A DNA stretch of 64,000 bases from Meloidogyne chitwoodi (lineage: Eukaryota; Nematoda; Chromadorea; Rhabditida; Meloidogynidae), in NCBI GenBank assembly GCA_015183035.1, contig JACZZP010000016.1:2145821-2209820 (forward strand). Reading direction: 5' to 3'. This document shows, in pieces, positions 21,720-32,339 of this stretch. Every line of letters begins with the position of its first letter. The stretch's first letter is position 1. The notes beneath the pieces are model-generated. The model saw nothing but the letters and a program-made list of their open reading frames with translations. It made no database searches and was not told where the DNA came from. A program made the position numbers and the translations under genes.

Positions 21720-24700
21720 TTAATGACTAATTTGATCTATTCTTGTGCCAAGTGCTCTCTCCAAGGATTGAATATCGATTTGTTTCCCTTCTTCCTTATA
21801 ATTTTTGATCAATTCCTGCATCGTTTTTGACCTTTCAGCATCACCATATTGTGCTTCTAATCGAGAGAAACCTTTTATTAACAATAGATCTTAAATATAA
21901 TAATAAATATTGTAAATATTTTAAATATTTTACGTTTTCTTTTGTCTGTACATTGAATTGCTCTTCTAAGTAGTTGTTGAACCTTATTAGTATTATTTTG
22001 CTGCAAAAGATGTTTAGCAAACGCAAACCATGGTTCTATTTCAACATATTTAGTTTTTTTAATTATTGACTCAAAATATTCACGTATTTCCTAAATTAGT
22101 GAATAAAAAAGATATTAAATAAGTTAGAAACCATTTCACGACCCTCAGCATTTGGTTGCTTCTTTAAAAGATCAATCAAATATTTATGCATCTTTAGTGG
22201 TTCTGTAGCTGCACAGGCTCGTTTAAAGCATTCTTTCAATGATTTCTCATTACCTAAAAGCACTTCTAAATAAAGGTATGCTCGCCAAACTTTATTCAAA
22301 TCATTGTCGTCACTGTTTAAATTTTTAAATAAACAAATAAATTTTAATGTAAAAACCCAAATATTATAGTTTTTAAAGCACGTTCAGCAACTTCCTTTCC
22401 AAAAGTATAATTCCTCTTCGACGAACTCTTACGTGTCAAAAATTGTATGTAACTAACCCAATGTGAAATTGAATTCGGATTGGTAAGAAGAATTTGTTCG
22501 AATTCTTGTGCAGACTCTGATACGTCGGCAATCTCAATTCCCTTAAAAATGGTTTATAATAAAAATAGAGTTTAAGTATTCTACCAAACCTCTTGTTCTA
22601 CAGCTTCATATTCATCGCTTTCTTCAATAAAAGTAGTATCACTTTCATACATTGAATCATTATTATATTCAGAAATAATGGGTTGTGGTTCATTTTTAAT
22701 CTTTAATTAAAAATATTGAACTATTCTATTTAATATTAGAGGCTATGAGAAAATATCAAAAAGAAACAACGAATAAAACAAAAAGATTAGCATAGAAAAA
22801 TGTTGTAGAAAATTTAAGTAATCTTCTCAAAAATTAATATTATTTTAATCAACTCACCGGTACATCAAGAACGCAACTAGATGAATCAATCAATTCTAAC
22901 ACCACAACTTTACCCCTATTTGTCTTATTCACACCAATTACTCTTCCAAAACGAAGTTCTCCATTATCAAACAGCTCATTAATATCAATTTCAGTATTTT
23001 GAAGATCGAATTTTGATTGAATTTTTATATTCCCTTTTGGAACAATGGCATTGAAATCAGGATTAATCTAATTGTGAAAATAGAATAATTCTACATATTA
23101 TAAAAAACCTCAGCAAAAATATGAGTCGACGTATTTTGAGATTTTTTAACAATAAATGCAGCAACTATATTTCCAAACACGAATTCACTACGATAATTCA
23201 AAATTGAAAGTTTTCTTCGAGATTCTTGTAACTTATCCAATCTTGCTGTGCACTCAACGATTCTTAACTTAGCAAAAAGTATTATGTATTACAATTAGAC
23301 TTTTACCTATTTGATTTTCTTAGTTCCTCAAGTAATTTTTTTCCTTTTACAGGAAATGCTTTTCTCTTGCTAACAGACAGGACCTTAATATTTATTTTCT
23401 TTCCAGTGTTTCGTTCCAAAAACCGTTGCATAGGACATGAACCCTCGCTATAGTCAGCTAAATCATTTAATTCACATACATGAAGTCTACCTAAAAATAA
23501 ACAACATTAAAATAATTAATAAAAAAAGAAAATAAAATAGAAATTTTAGATAAAGTATCACAATCAGTTATATCTTCAAAATTTGAATTTATAATTTACC
23601 AACACTCCCGCCAGGAAGAAGTAATTCCGCTGTGGTAGCAGATAATGTACCACCATATGGCCAAGAGCCGATTACTACAGCAGTGTATATTCTAAATGGT
23701 TTTGCAACTTTAGTGGGCGCTATACTTTTTTGAGTTGCTGTGGTTGCAATCTTATGTTCCATTCCAATCGCTCGAATAGGTTGTTCAAGAAGAATTTTCG
23801 AAAGTGATAAATTAACACTTTGAACACGAACTTTGATGGAACAGCCAACTTGTATTGCTGACTCAGGAAGTCCTATTAACTCATTTGAACGCATAATTCC
23901 TGTAATTCGGTTGAAAAAGGCAATCAATAAAGAGCCGCCTGGGAGCTGCTTGATAACAACTCCAGTTGAAACTGCACCTACGAGGTTTGATTCAAACTTA
24001 GTAATAAACCTCTCACTTCCATGTTTTTTAACCAATGACGGTTTTGCGGTAAGCATAATTTTGTTTGAAGTTGGATCGAGAAATAGTATGCGGCAAAGTA
24101 ATTTCTGACCTAAAATTTGGCATTTAAATTATAAACAAATTATTTATAAAGGTAATTAAAAACCTTTTTTGAATTTTCTTTGCCAATCCTTCAAAGGCAT
24201 ATCGGAAACGTGCATTGAAGAAACAAATCCAAAGAATTCATCTCCAAATTTGACAATTAGTCCATTATCTTTGATAGCCTTTATATCTCCGTTAAGTTTA
24301 GCGCAAGGGACTGCACTTTCTACAGAAAATATACTTTGTTTCATATGCGCTTTTTTCATTGAAACATTCAACTGCCGTTCCATTGAATAATATCCAATAA
24401 CACGAAAAGTATGTTCAGAACCGATCGCAAATTTAGACTCTAAAAATAACATGCATAATAAATTAAAATAAAAGGCTTGCCTTCAAAATTTTCAATGTTA
24501 ACTCGCAAACATTTGGCAGTAAGCAAATTTTGTGTATCCTGCTGATCAACTATTATATTAAAATACAAGTTGTGCATTTTATCAATGTAATAAATAATTC
24601 CAGTCTTCGATGAACCAATTTTAATATTCTAAAAATTTAAAGAATATAAGAAATTAGAAAGCAAAAACTTCAGGGAGAAGGCGCTTTTCCAATTTAGATA

Positions 24701-25897
24701 AGGCAATAATGTCCGGATGAGCATTAAGAACAAGCAACGAAGAATTCGGTTGAACGCAAACAACACACGCGCGAAAATGCTTTGATAAATTAGAAGAATC
24801 TAATTGAAACCGAGGAGGTAAGTGAACTTTTCTAATATATGCTTTTAGACCTTAAAAGTTAATTTGATAAATTTCCCGTTTAAAAATACCATTTTTAATA
24901 CTAACAAAAAGTCCATTTGAAACAATTTTATCCGGAGTAACCTGTACAATTGTACCTGGCATAAGTTGTTTATGATTAATATTATCATTTTCATCCAAAG
25001 CATCTAGTCCAGTGAAACCTGTCAATTTAATTACGCGTGTTTCCGTACCAGGCTTTTCTCTAACTGCAAATAACGCAACTTGACCAACAAAAAGTTTATC
25101 CAGTTGAAGGTATGAGGGCAGATGCTCAGCTTGAACAAATCCCTTGACAGAACTTGAAGAGAAACCAAGATCAACTATGACTCCTTGAACAAAATTACTT
25201 ATAAGGTATATTGGTAAATTTTAACCTTTTTCTTCAAAGCTTGAAATAATACCATTTAAGACCATATTCTGCATAAGCGAAGAAGGAATTAAATATTTGT
25301 TAACATCATAAGGACTTATAGATACGATGCAAGCATTCGAACTCACTTGAAAAATTAGAAAAGTTTGTATAAAAGTTATTAGACAAACTTGATTTTTCAT
25401 TGACAACGGTGAAGGCGAATGCTTGACCTTTATGAAAAATATTGTTCAAATTCGCGTTAGTTGTGGACATTTGACTATTAAATATTTTGCTAATTTTATC
25501 AGCAGGCAATGTTAATCTGATTCCATCGACACATTCCAAAGTTATTTCAACATCGCCTATCTAAAATTAATTTTAATTTATTATTTAAAATTAAGAAAAC
25601 AAATTTGACGAAAGCTAATCCTATCATGTTTTGAGTGAGCAATTCGATAGACATATTCTGTCGAAATACATTAGAATAATTTTCATCATCAGTTTTCTCG
25701 AGATTTTTATGATTCTACAAAAAATTAAATGAGAATTCAATGAAAAATAATGAATAAACCTTTAACAAATTTGAATCATTTGTAAAATTTCGTTTTAACC
25801 CTTTTTTTCTACTAGTAATTTCATTGGAATCACTTTGTATAGATGTTTGAAACAGCTTTGATGACCCACCACGAGGAAAATCGATTTCAGTACACAT
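21720..25897 (-). CDS. RRP5: rRNA biogenesis protein RRP5 (PDCD11 family)
   Basis: From ATG 25895-25897, a basic N-terminus leads into a long run of S1 RNA-binding repeats. Examples are GSEHTFRVIGYYSMERQLNVSMKK with DGLIVKFGDEFFGFV, and GAVSTGVVIKQLPGGSLLIAF with GLPESAIQVGCSIKVRVQSV. An acidic linker (ESDEYEAVEQE) follows. The C-terminal part has HAT/TPR-like half-a-TPR repeats: EFEQILLTNPNSISHWVSYIQFL, VWRAYLYLEVLLGNEKSLKECFKRAC and EPWFAFAKHLLQQNNTNKVQQLLRRAIQ. It ends ALGTRIDQISH, stop 21720-21722. This S1-then-HAT order defines RRP5, a nucleolar scaffold needed for pre-rRNA cleavage and for both ribosomal subunits. Introns are short and frequent. Confidence 0.88.
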
Positions 25898-26358
25898 TAA
25901 TTATAAATTAATAACCAGACAATTGATCAAGAATTGTTGAGTTGAAAGAACTATAAAAACTATCTGGTCTTTTTGGAAATTATATTGTTACTTAACTAAA
26001 TAAAGGAAGAAAGATAAAAAATTGTGTTGATCAAAGGGAGTCTATCTAAAAGAGGCCTCGATTCCCGAATCGGGAAAGAAAAATTTTCGGGAATTCCCGA
26101 AAATCGGGAATTACTTTTTCGTCGGGAGAATCCCTTCTATATAAATAAAGTGAGTTGCTCAAAAGGGTGTTGATCTATAGGATTAGAAGATAAAAGGGTG
26201 ATCTAAATGGATAAACGATGCTAAAGTCGAGAAATAAAGAAAGTGATTGATTAAGAAACTGAAAAAAAAGCGAATATTAAACTCGTGACCTTTGAATAAC
26301 TCAGCTTATTGTTGAAATAGGCTTATAATTTATGCTTTAAACTAGTTTTCCATAAAAA
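25898..26358. other. Divergent intergenic region with palindromic TCGGGAATTCCCGA words
   Basis: A divergent promoter region between RRP5 and the acidic secreted-protein gene. Positions 26058-26130 hold reiterated variants of gattcccgaatcggg and tcgggaattcccga in otherwise AT-rich DNA. It may be a decayed short transposon, but no clean terminal repeat or target duplication was found. Confidence 0.5.
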
Positions 26359-27545
26359 ATGTTTCAACTAAATTCGTTTATCCTTATCATACTACTCCTC
26401 AAGCAAGCTATTCACCTTAATTCTGCTCGAGATGTTCCTAAAAATAATATACAACCTCAACAACAACCTTCTATACTTGAAAAGAATTTGCCCAAGGAGA
26501 AATTAGCTATTTCGGCTGAAATACAACATGAATCGAAATCCAATGCATCTGAAAGGTTGAATTTTATGTTGATTGTTCGTTTTCATTTTCGCTTTCACAT
26601 ATTTTCAATCACATGCTATTCTTTAAAAATAAATCTGAATTTTCCCTAGAAATGACCAAACTATAGATGATGAATTAGAAATAGATCCAGCGAATGCAGT
26701 ACATCAATCGAATGATTTAAATGAGATGATAAATCAAATTAAAGAAGTGAAAACTTTCCACGAACAACTGGAATTGAATAACGATTTATCTTCCTTTGGA
26801 GAAGGAAATCTCGATAGTAGTAAAAGCGAAGAATATATCTCTAGTACTAATTTAGTCACAACTACTCCAATTGATACTAATGTTAAAGGCAATTTGCCAG
26901 ATGAATTAGAGAGAACAGAAATTCCCTTAACACCTGAAGCTTTAAATAAAAATATTACTTTATTAGAAAAGGATGTTGAGATTTTAAAGCAAATAGATAC
27001 GGCTAATATGAATGTCTCTAAAGAAAAAAACAGTATTAATAAACTTGCTGAAACAACGTTAAACTACATTCTACCTAAACCAGAAAAAGTAGCAGAACTA
27101 AAATTGAACTTTAATGAAAGAGAAAATAAAAGCATTGAAGATGATATCATCTGGAAAAATTCTCTTCACTCAACCGAGGATCGAGAAATTATCCTACAAG
27201 AAGATTATCATTCTTTAAAAGCGACAGAAAATAGTGACGCAGATAAACCAAATATTTCCAATGAGATTAAGGCAGAAGAAAGCGAAGAATTTAATGAAGA
27301 AAATATTCGCGTAGAGGAATTATCGCTTTGGGAGAAAATTTTACTTGGACTTCGCTGTGCGAGGCAAGATTGTCAAGGTTTATTATCAATAAAATATAGC
27401 GAAAAAAGAAATTTCTGCAACAGATACATTTGTCATTGAAGCTCAAGATGAACAATCAAATCAACAGCGATTAATCAAAGGATGGAAAATCACACGAAGA
27501 GCGCGTAGAAACTTTATTTGCCCGTGCAAAAATATTCTCTTGTGA
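26359..27545 (+). CDS. Secreted acidic protein, unknown function
   Basis: A signal peptide (MFQLNSFILIILLLKQAIHLNSA) begins at ATG 26359. The first intron joins SNASER to NDQTIDDE. The body is hydrophilic and acidic, rich in Glu, Asn, Lys and Ser, with NIT, NVS and NIS sequons and no membrane helix. Without a second intron the frame stops at 27437-27439. A canonical 46-nt intron at 27378-27423 (gtttatt...gcaacag) joins CARQDCQ to DTFVIEAQDEQ and extends the protein to RRARRNFICPCKNILL, stop 27543-27545. I prefer this version because it gives paired cysteines at the C-terminus (RCARQDC and ICPC). No family is recognised. Confidence 0.6.
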
Positions 27546-28206
27546 TGATTATTTTATTTAATAATATTCTATATTTAACATTTTTTAAATTTCAATAAAA
27601 TTCTAGTAAAAAAATCATACTAATTTTCCAGTGTTTGTTTCAATTTTCGTAAAAATTTTTGTAATTAAAACAAAGATTGTGTTTTTTCTTTTTTCAAACT
27701 CCTCGCAAATATAAACACATTTGGAAGAATTTATTTTTTATTGAATGGATGAATAGCAAATTGCAAATCGATGGAACGCAAATGTTTTCACACTTTAAGT
27801 GAAGATCTGAAAAACAGGGGATTTCACTTAGGATTTGCAGCCACTTAGCCTGAATTCTAAAATGAGGGCATGCGGGTCATTAATCCTTATAAATTTCCCT
27901 TTTACACAATAACATTTTTGAACCTGTTTATACACAAAAATCTGCTTTTTTCAGTTAGTTATCGTTCAAGATAACAGTATGTCATTACTTTTGCTATTAT
28001 TTTATTAAACAGGGTTTTAGGATAAAAATATTTACCCAAATTCGAAATCAAAATTATTAAGTTATATTTGTCAATTCACCTGAGCAAAATTACAAACATC
28101 TCACTAAGACACTTCTTTTATTTCCATAAAATCACATGTTATTATTTTTTAATCTCTATCGTTTTTGGATCAAGAAGCAAGAACGAACAAGATATTTTAT
28201 TTTATA
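27546..28206 (+). other. Intergenic between acidic secreted protein and MOLO gene
   Basis: AT-rich sequence with a polyadenylation-like aataaa at about 27594. No gene or repeat is recognised. Confidence 0.45.
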
Positions 28207-29855
28207 ATGATGATATTACTTATCAAATTTAATAATTATTTAACAAAATTCTCTCAAATTTCTCTTTTAATTATTTCTCATATGATCTTTAAAAGTTCAT
28301 GTCAATTCAACGCAAGGACTTTTCCGGATCCTAGGTTTTGTCATAATATATATTAACTTTATTATGTTTAATTTATAGAATAGACCCTTTCTCTTGTCGT
28401 TTAATTCTTCCTGGTCAGGTTTGCGATCCAGCCGAGATTTTAACACCAGATGAAAGAAGAATTCTTAACGAGAAGATAACCAAGGTTGTGATGCAAATAT
28501 ACTATATTCTAAATTCAAGTTATATATTTAGCTCCAACAAATAACTGCTAATATTAAAAACAGTTCCCCAGTATGTACGGATACAACAAGGAATACTAAT
28601 CTGAATATAGTTATTGCTTTGATGGAAAAACTGGGCACAATTCCACTAGAGTAAGAAAGTAAAAGGAATTTCCTGTAATATAAAGGGTATTTTGTCTGTG
28701 GTTCGATCCGGACAATTAAGGTGTCATTCGATAGCTCTCAAAAAACTGAGTCGATCTAGGTGTGGAGGAAGTCGAACGAATGTTTCTGGTCCGAGATACA
28801 GACCCTGAAAATTGAAAAACCATAGGGGGGGGTAAGCTCATTTTTGAGGTGAAAAATTTGAATATGAGTATGATAGCTCATTCGACTCGGCTCTTCAAGA
28901 CCTATCGAATGAGACCAAAATCGTCTTGATTGGACACTTTTGAACAAAGTTATGAAGGATCGAAGTTTGCTGGAAACACGCTAAACTTGGACCTATTGAG
29001 AGTTTTATCACTTCTTCATTTGGGCGCCCATCGCTGGTTGGCTTTTGGTACATGCGTTATTCTACGGCGCAAATTACAACAAAATAATTAATTCAGTGAA
29101 AATAATTTAAGTGCAGCCGCGATAATCACTTTTAGAGCTTACTCCCCCTATGGTTTTTCAATTTTCAGGGTCTGTATCTCGGCCCAGAAACATTCGTTCG
29201 ACTTCCTCCACCCCTAGATCGACTAAGTTTTTCGAGAGCTATCGAATGACACCTTAATTGCCCGGATCGAACCACAGACAAAATACCCCTTATATTACAG
29301 GAAAGCCAGTAAAAGATAAATCACTGAAAATGAATCTTAGCGCAATTAACCGTGACTCACTTAATATCGAAAAGTTCACCAATCAATTACGCTCTAAATA
29401 CCAAAATTATCAAGTAAGTTATTAAAATGTGTTATTAAAATATAAATAACAGGAGAAATTTAACTAAAATAAGAATTTGTTTTTAACTGAATATTTTCTT
29501 CCATGCAAACAGGACTCAATACTATGCGACACTTTGGTATTAATTGTAAATTCTCGAAGTGACAGACAAGTTTTTACCGTGGCAGGACGGGATGCAAAGG
29601 TATCTAGTTAAACAGGTTTTTACGCTATCCTACACCACGAGATTTAGTAGATATAGAATCTGAATTATTACTGTTAATCTATCCTTTTTACTCAAAAAGC
29701 TGAGCCAGGAAGTTTTGCAGACTGCTTTTCATCGAAGTGTTGGACATTTCCGATTGGGAAATTATGCACAAGGGTTGGAAGGAATGGTTGAATACATTGT
29801 TTCTGCTTATGGAAGTGCGCACATTGTCCTAACGCCGGCCATCGGAGATGGGTAA
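28207..29855 (+). CDS. MOLO-1-type levamisole-receptor modulator domain protein
   Basis: ATG 28207 gives a hydrophobic leader and then FNARTFPDPR, spliced to IDPFSCRLILPGQVCDPAEILTPDERRILNEKI. Following exons encode LQQITANIKNSSPVC, LNIVIALMEKLGTIPL, ILCDTLVLIVNSRSDRQVFTVAGRDAK, and EVLQTAFHRSVGHFRLGNYAQGLEGMVEYI with SAHIVLTPAIGDG. The order matches the TPM/MOLO1 domain of nematode MOLO-1, an extracellular auxiliary protein of levamisole acetylcholine receptors. The best intron from GTIPL to AINRDSL ends at about 29349 and contains a 642-bp transposon-like insertion. The frame stops at TAA 29853-29855 directly after GDG. No C-terminal membrane helix is present, unlike classical MOLO-1. Confidence 0.72.
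28666..29307. mobile_element. Foldback transposon-like element with 8-bp target duplication
   Basis: Inverted arms of about 160 bp start ttcctgtaatataa and continue gggtattttgtctgtggttcg, ending near ccatagg in the centre. The sequence agtaaaag flanks it on both sides (28658-28665 and 29308-29315). There is no coding capacity. It lies within an intron of the MOLO gene. Confidence 0.75.
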
Positions 29856-29920
29856 AATTTAAAAAATTGGGAAATTAAGATTTAAAGGCTATTGATTAAA
29901 ATTGATTAATAACCTTAAGC

Positions 29921-30488
29921 ATGTTCCCAGCTAATACACAGACATTTTCTTCTAATCCTTCTTCTTCTGGTGCAGGAAAATTCAATGTTATTCAGGGAGT
30001 TCGCCAAAGATCAAACAGCAATAAATTGGAGAGAGTTGACTTTGAAGAAGTCCCTGAAGATGATAGACTTTGGGTTCGGATTCTAGTGAAGGTTTGAAGA
30101 AAAAACTATCCTTTAATAACTTACAAAAAATTATATCCCAGGCTTTGATACAATGTGGAGATGATGTTAACACTATAATTTTTTACACAAAAGCGATAGC
30201 TGAAGGTTTTTTAATGCTCTAGCATATAAATAAAAATTTGCGTCAAATTCAGAAGCAATGGATATTTCCCTGAAGTTAATTAGCGACTTACGATACAATA
30301 AAATCGAAGAAGAATTACAAAATACAGATAAAGGGTTGAAAGTTCGAGAAAAAGCATGGCTTAACCTCAAACCTTATCTTGAGAGCTTGTATTTAAAATA
30401 TAAACACCAACTAACTGTTAATTTGGATCAATGCCCAGAAAGGAAAGCAGACGACATCTTTGTGAATATTAAGAGATTAAAAAATTGA
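29921..30488 (+). CDS. Small unidentified protein downstream of the MOLO gene
   Basis: ATG 29921 follows an acceptor-like ccttaag, 65 bp after the MOLO stop. That spacing is short enough for SL2-style operon processing. Three exons encode a Ser/Asn-rich start, then EEVPEDDRLWVRILVKALIQCGDDVNTIIFYTKAIAE, AMDISLKLISDLRYNKIEEEL, LNLKPYLESLYLKYKHQ and the C-terminus ADDIFVNIKRLKN. The second half looks helical and charged. No signal peptide or known domain is recognised. If the intron starting at 29851 is used, the MOLO frame would continue in phase into this protein, so a fusion is also possible. Confidence 0.6.
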
Positions 30489-31199
30489 AATTAGTTTTCT
30501 TCCTCATCATAATGCTTTGCCCGTTTATAGCAACAAAAATAGAAATAATCTAAAAATTAAAAAAACGCTGATTTAAAAGTAATTAAAAGTGAAAAGGGCA
30601 TGTTTTTCTGAAAAAGCTTTAAAAAGTGATTTAACAGATAATCGAGATTATACAGATACATAAGAGATCAGAGGTAATATAACTAAGGGAAGTTTTTAGA
30701 AAAATAATCGATAAAAACAAGCAAACAATATTCTAACTTCTTTTCTTCTCTAACATGCGAAATAGTGTATACAAAATAAACATTATGCCAAAATAAAATT
30801 TTTTAAAAAAAGTGACGTGACCCCTCTCCCTCGGAAATTTAAGAATCGAGAAAAATAGTCACGAGCTTCTCCGGCTCCTTTCCACACAAAAATTCTTCTG
30901 AAAACACTAACCTATTGATTCCATCCATTGATGTTCGCATTTCATCCTTTCTATTGAAGTTGTTCCTTCTCACCATTTTGAAGTCGATCCAATACAAAAG
31001 TTTGAAATTTAAACAAGTGAAAAATGGAAAAAACAAATGAAAAATTAACGAATAACAGAAAGGGAGGAATGGGGAATTCGCGCGCTTTTAATTTTTTTAG
31101 CTTGCATTTTTTAATTTTTTTTACGTTTTCTAAACTTACAAGTTGAGTTGTAGAGCAGAGAAGGCCACCAACATATTCTCCAATTCCAAGTAGGCGATC
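30489..31199. other. Gene-poor stretch
   Basis: No confident gene. A minus-strand frame at about 30839-31000 (VRRNNFNRKDEMRTSMDGINR) looks weakly coding, but I cannot connect it to other exons. Confidence 0.3.
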
Positions 31200-31720
31200 A
31201 GAGTACCATCAGCCGTAGACATACCTGCCTAAAAAGAGAACCCCCCCCCTAAACCCAAAAAAGAAACCAGGAGAACATCGTCCTTGAAAGCACATCCATC
31301 CAAGAGTCCATGTAGACATGAAGAGCATCCTGAAGAGAACAAGTTTAGAAAAATCCAAAGCATAAAGTTCACCAATCGGCGGTTTTGAAGATCTTAACGA
31401 AAATTGGTAAAAAATTCAAAGAAAAAATAAATTAAACCATGAAGAGTTGACCACAGCACCCATTTCCTCTCCAAGACATCAGCAGCACCAGTTGAGACCA
31501 TTAGCCATAGACGAACCTAAACTGCTAAAAAAAATAAAAAAATAAACCATCCTCCCATCGTCCTTGAACACGTCATCCATTGACCGATCCATGACGAGCA
31601 TCCTGAAAAGCAAGTTGTTTACAAAGATCAAAAGAAAGCCAAATTCACCATTGGGCCAAGTTGAAGATCCTAAGCGAATAATGTTTAAAAAAATCAAAAA
31701 ATTAAAAAAAAACCTGAAGC
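31200..31720. repeat. Diverged tandem duplication of about 290 bp
   Basis: Two copies share an ordered series of words. Copy 1 (about 31207-31420) has ccatcagccgtagac, catcgtccttgaa, gagcatcctgaa, ttcaccaat and ttgaagatcttaacga. Copy 2 (about 31500-31690) has ccattagccatagac, catcgtccttgaa, gagcatcctgaa, ttcaccatt and ttgaagatcctaagcga. Both strands have partly open frames. I cannot tell whether it is coding. Confidence 0.6.
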
Positions 31721-32339
31721 CAATTGAAGAGGAACTGAATCAGAAGTGCCAGTTGATCAGCAGCAGGAGAACACATCAGTTGACTGTAATTTCAAAAATT
31801 ATATTTAATTATATTAAAGAGTAAAAATTAAAATAAAATTTAAAAACTATAAACGGCTGCCACGTACAGCAAGTTGAAGAAGTTCGCTGCCGAACTATAA
31901 AAGAAAAAATTTTAAAAAATCTCAATTTTCTAAAGTTTTTAAGATTTTTTTAATTTTTCGCATCGCGCGCTGTTGAGGGTTTAAAAACTCGATAAAAAAA
32001 TAAAAACAAAACAAAAAACAAACAAAAAAACAAACAAAAAACAACAAAACACGGGTGCACCCAAAACGAGACAAAAACTTTCTCTAATATATGAAAATGT
32101 TTGCCTAACACTATCTCGTTTTTTGGCGTTATGTTTATTTTTTTCAAAAATTCAAATATGAAGAAAATCGATAAATGCACTTTGAGTCTGCGCAAATTGA
32201 TTCATAAAATCCGTTTTGTAATAATTTGATAATCGTGCCAATATTAATTTTCATCACCTCCTTCACGATATACATAATTTAGTTTTAATTTGTTAAATTG
32301 TTAAATTAAGTTTGCTATTAGAGATTTTACATCTATACA
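31721..32339. other. Promoter side of apr-1 with low-complexity tract
   Basis: Contains a caaacaaaaaac-type A/C tract at about 32003-32052 and AT-rich sequence. No gene is supported. Confidence 0.4.

Noticed and set aside
27378..27399. 22-nt intron near the end of the acidic secreted-protein gene
   Set aside because: A 46-nt intron (27378-27423) with a better acceptor, or a 43-nt one starting upstream, gives the same open extension. A 22-nt intron is not required.
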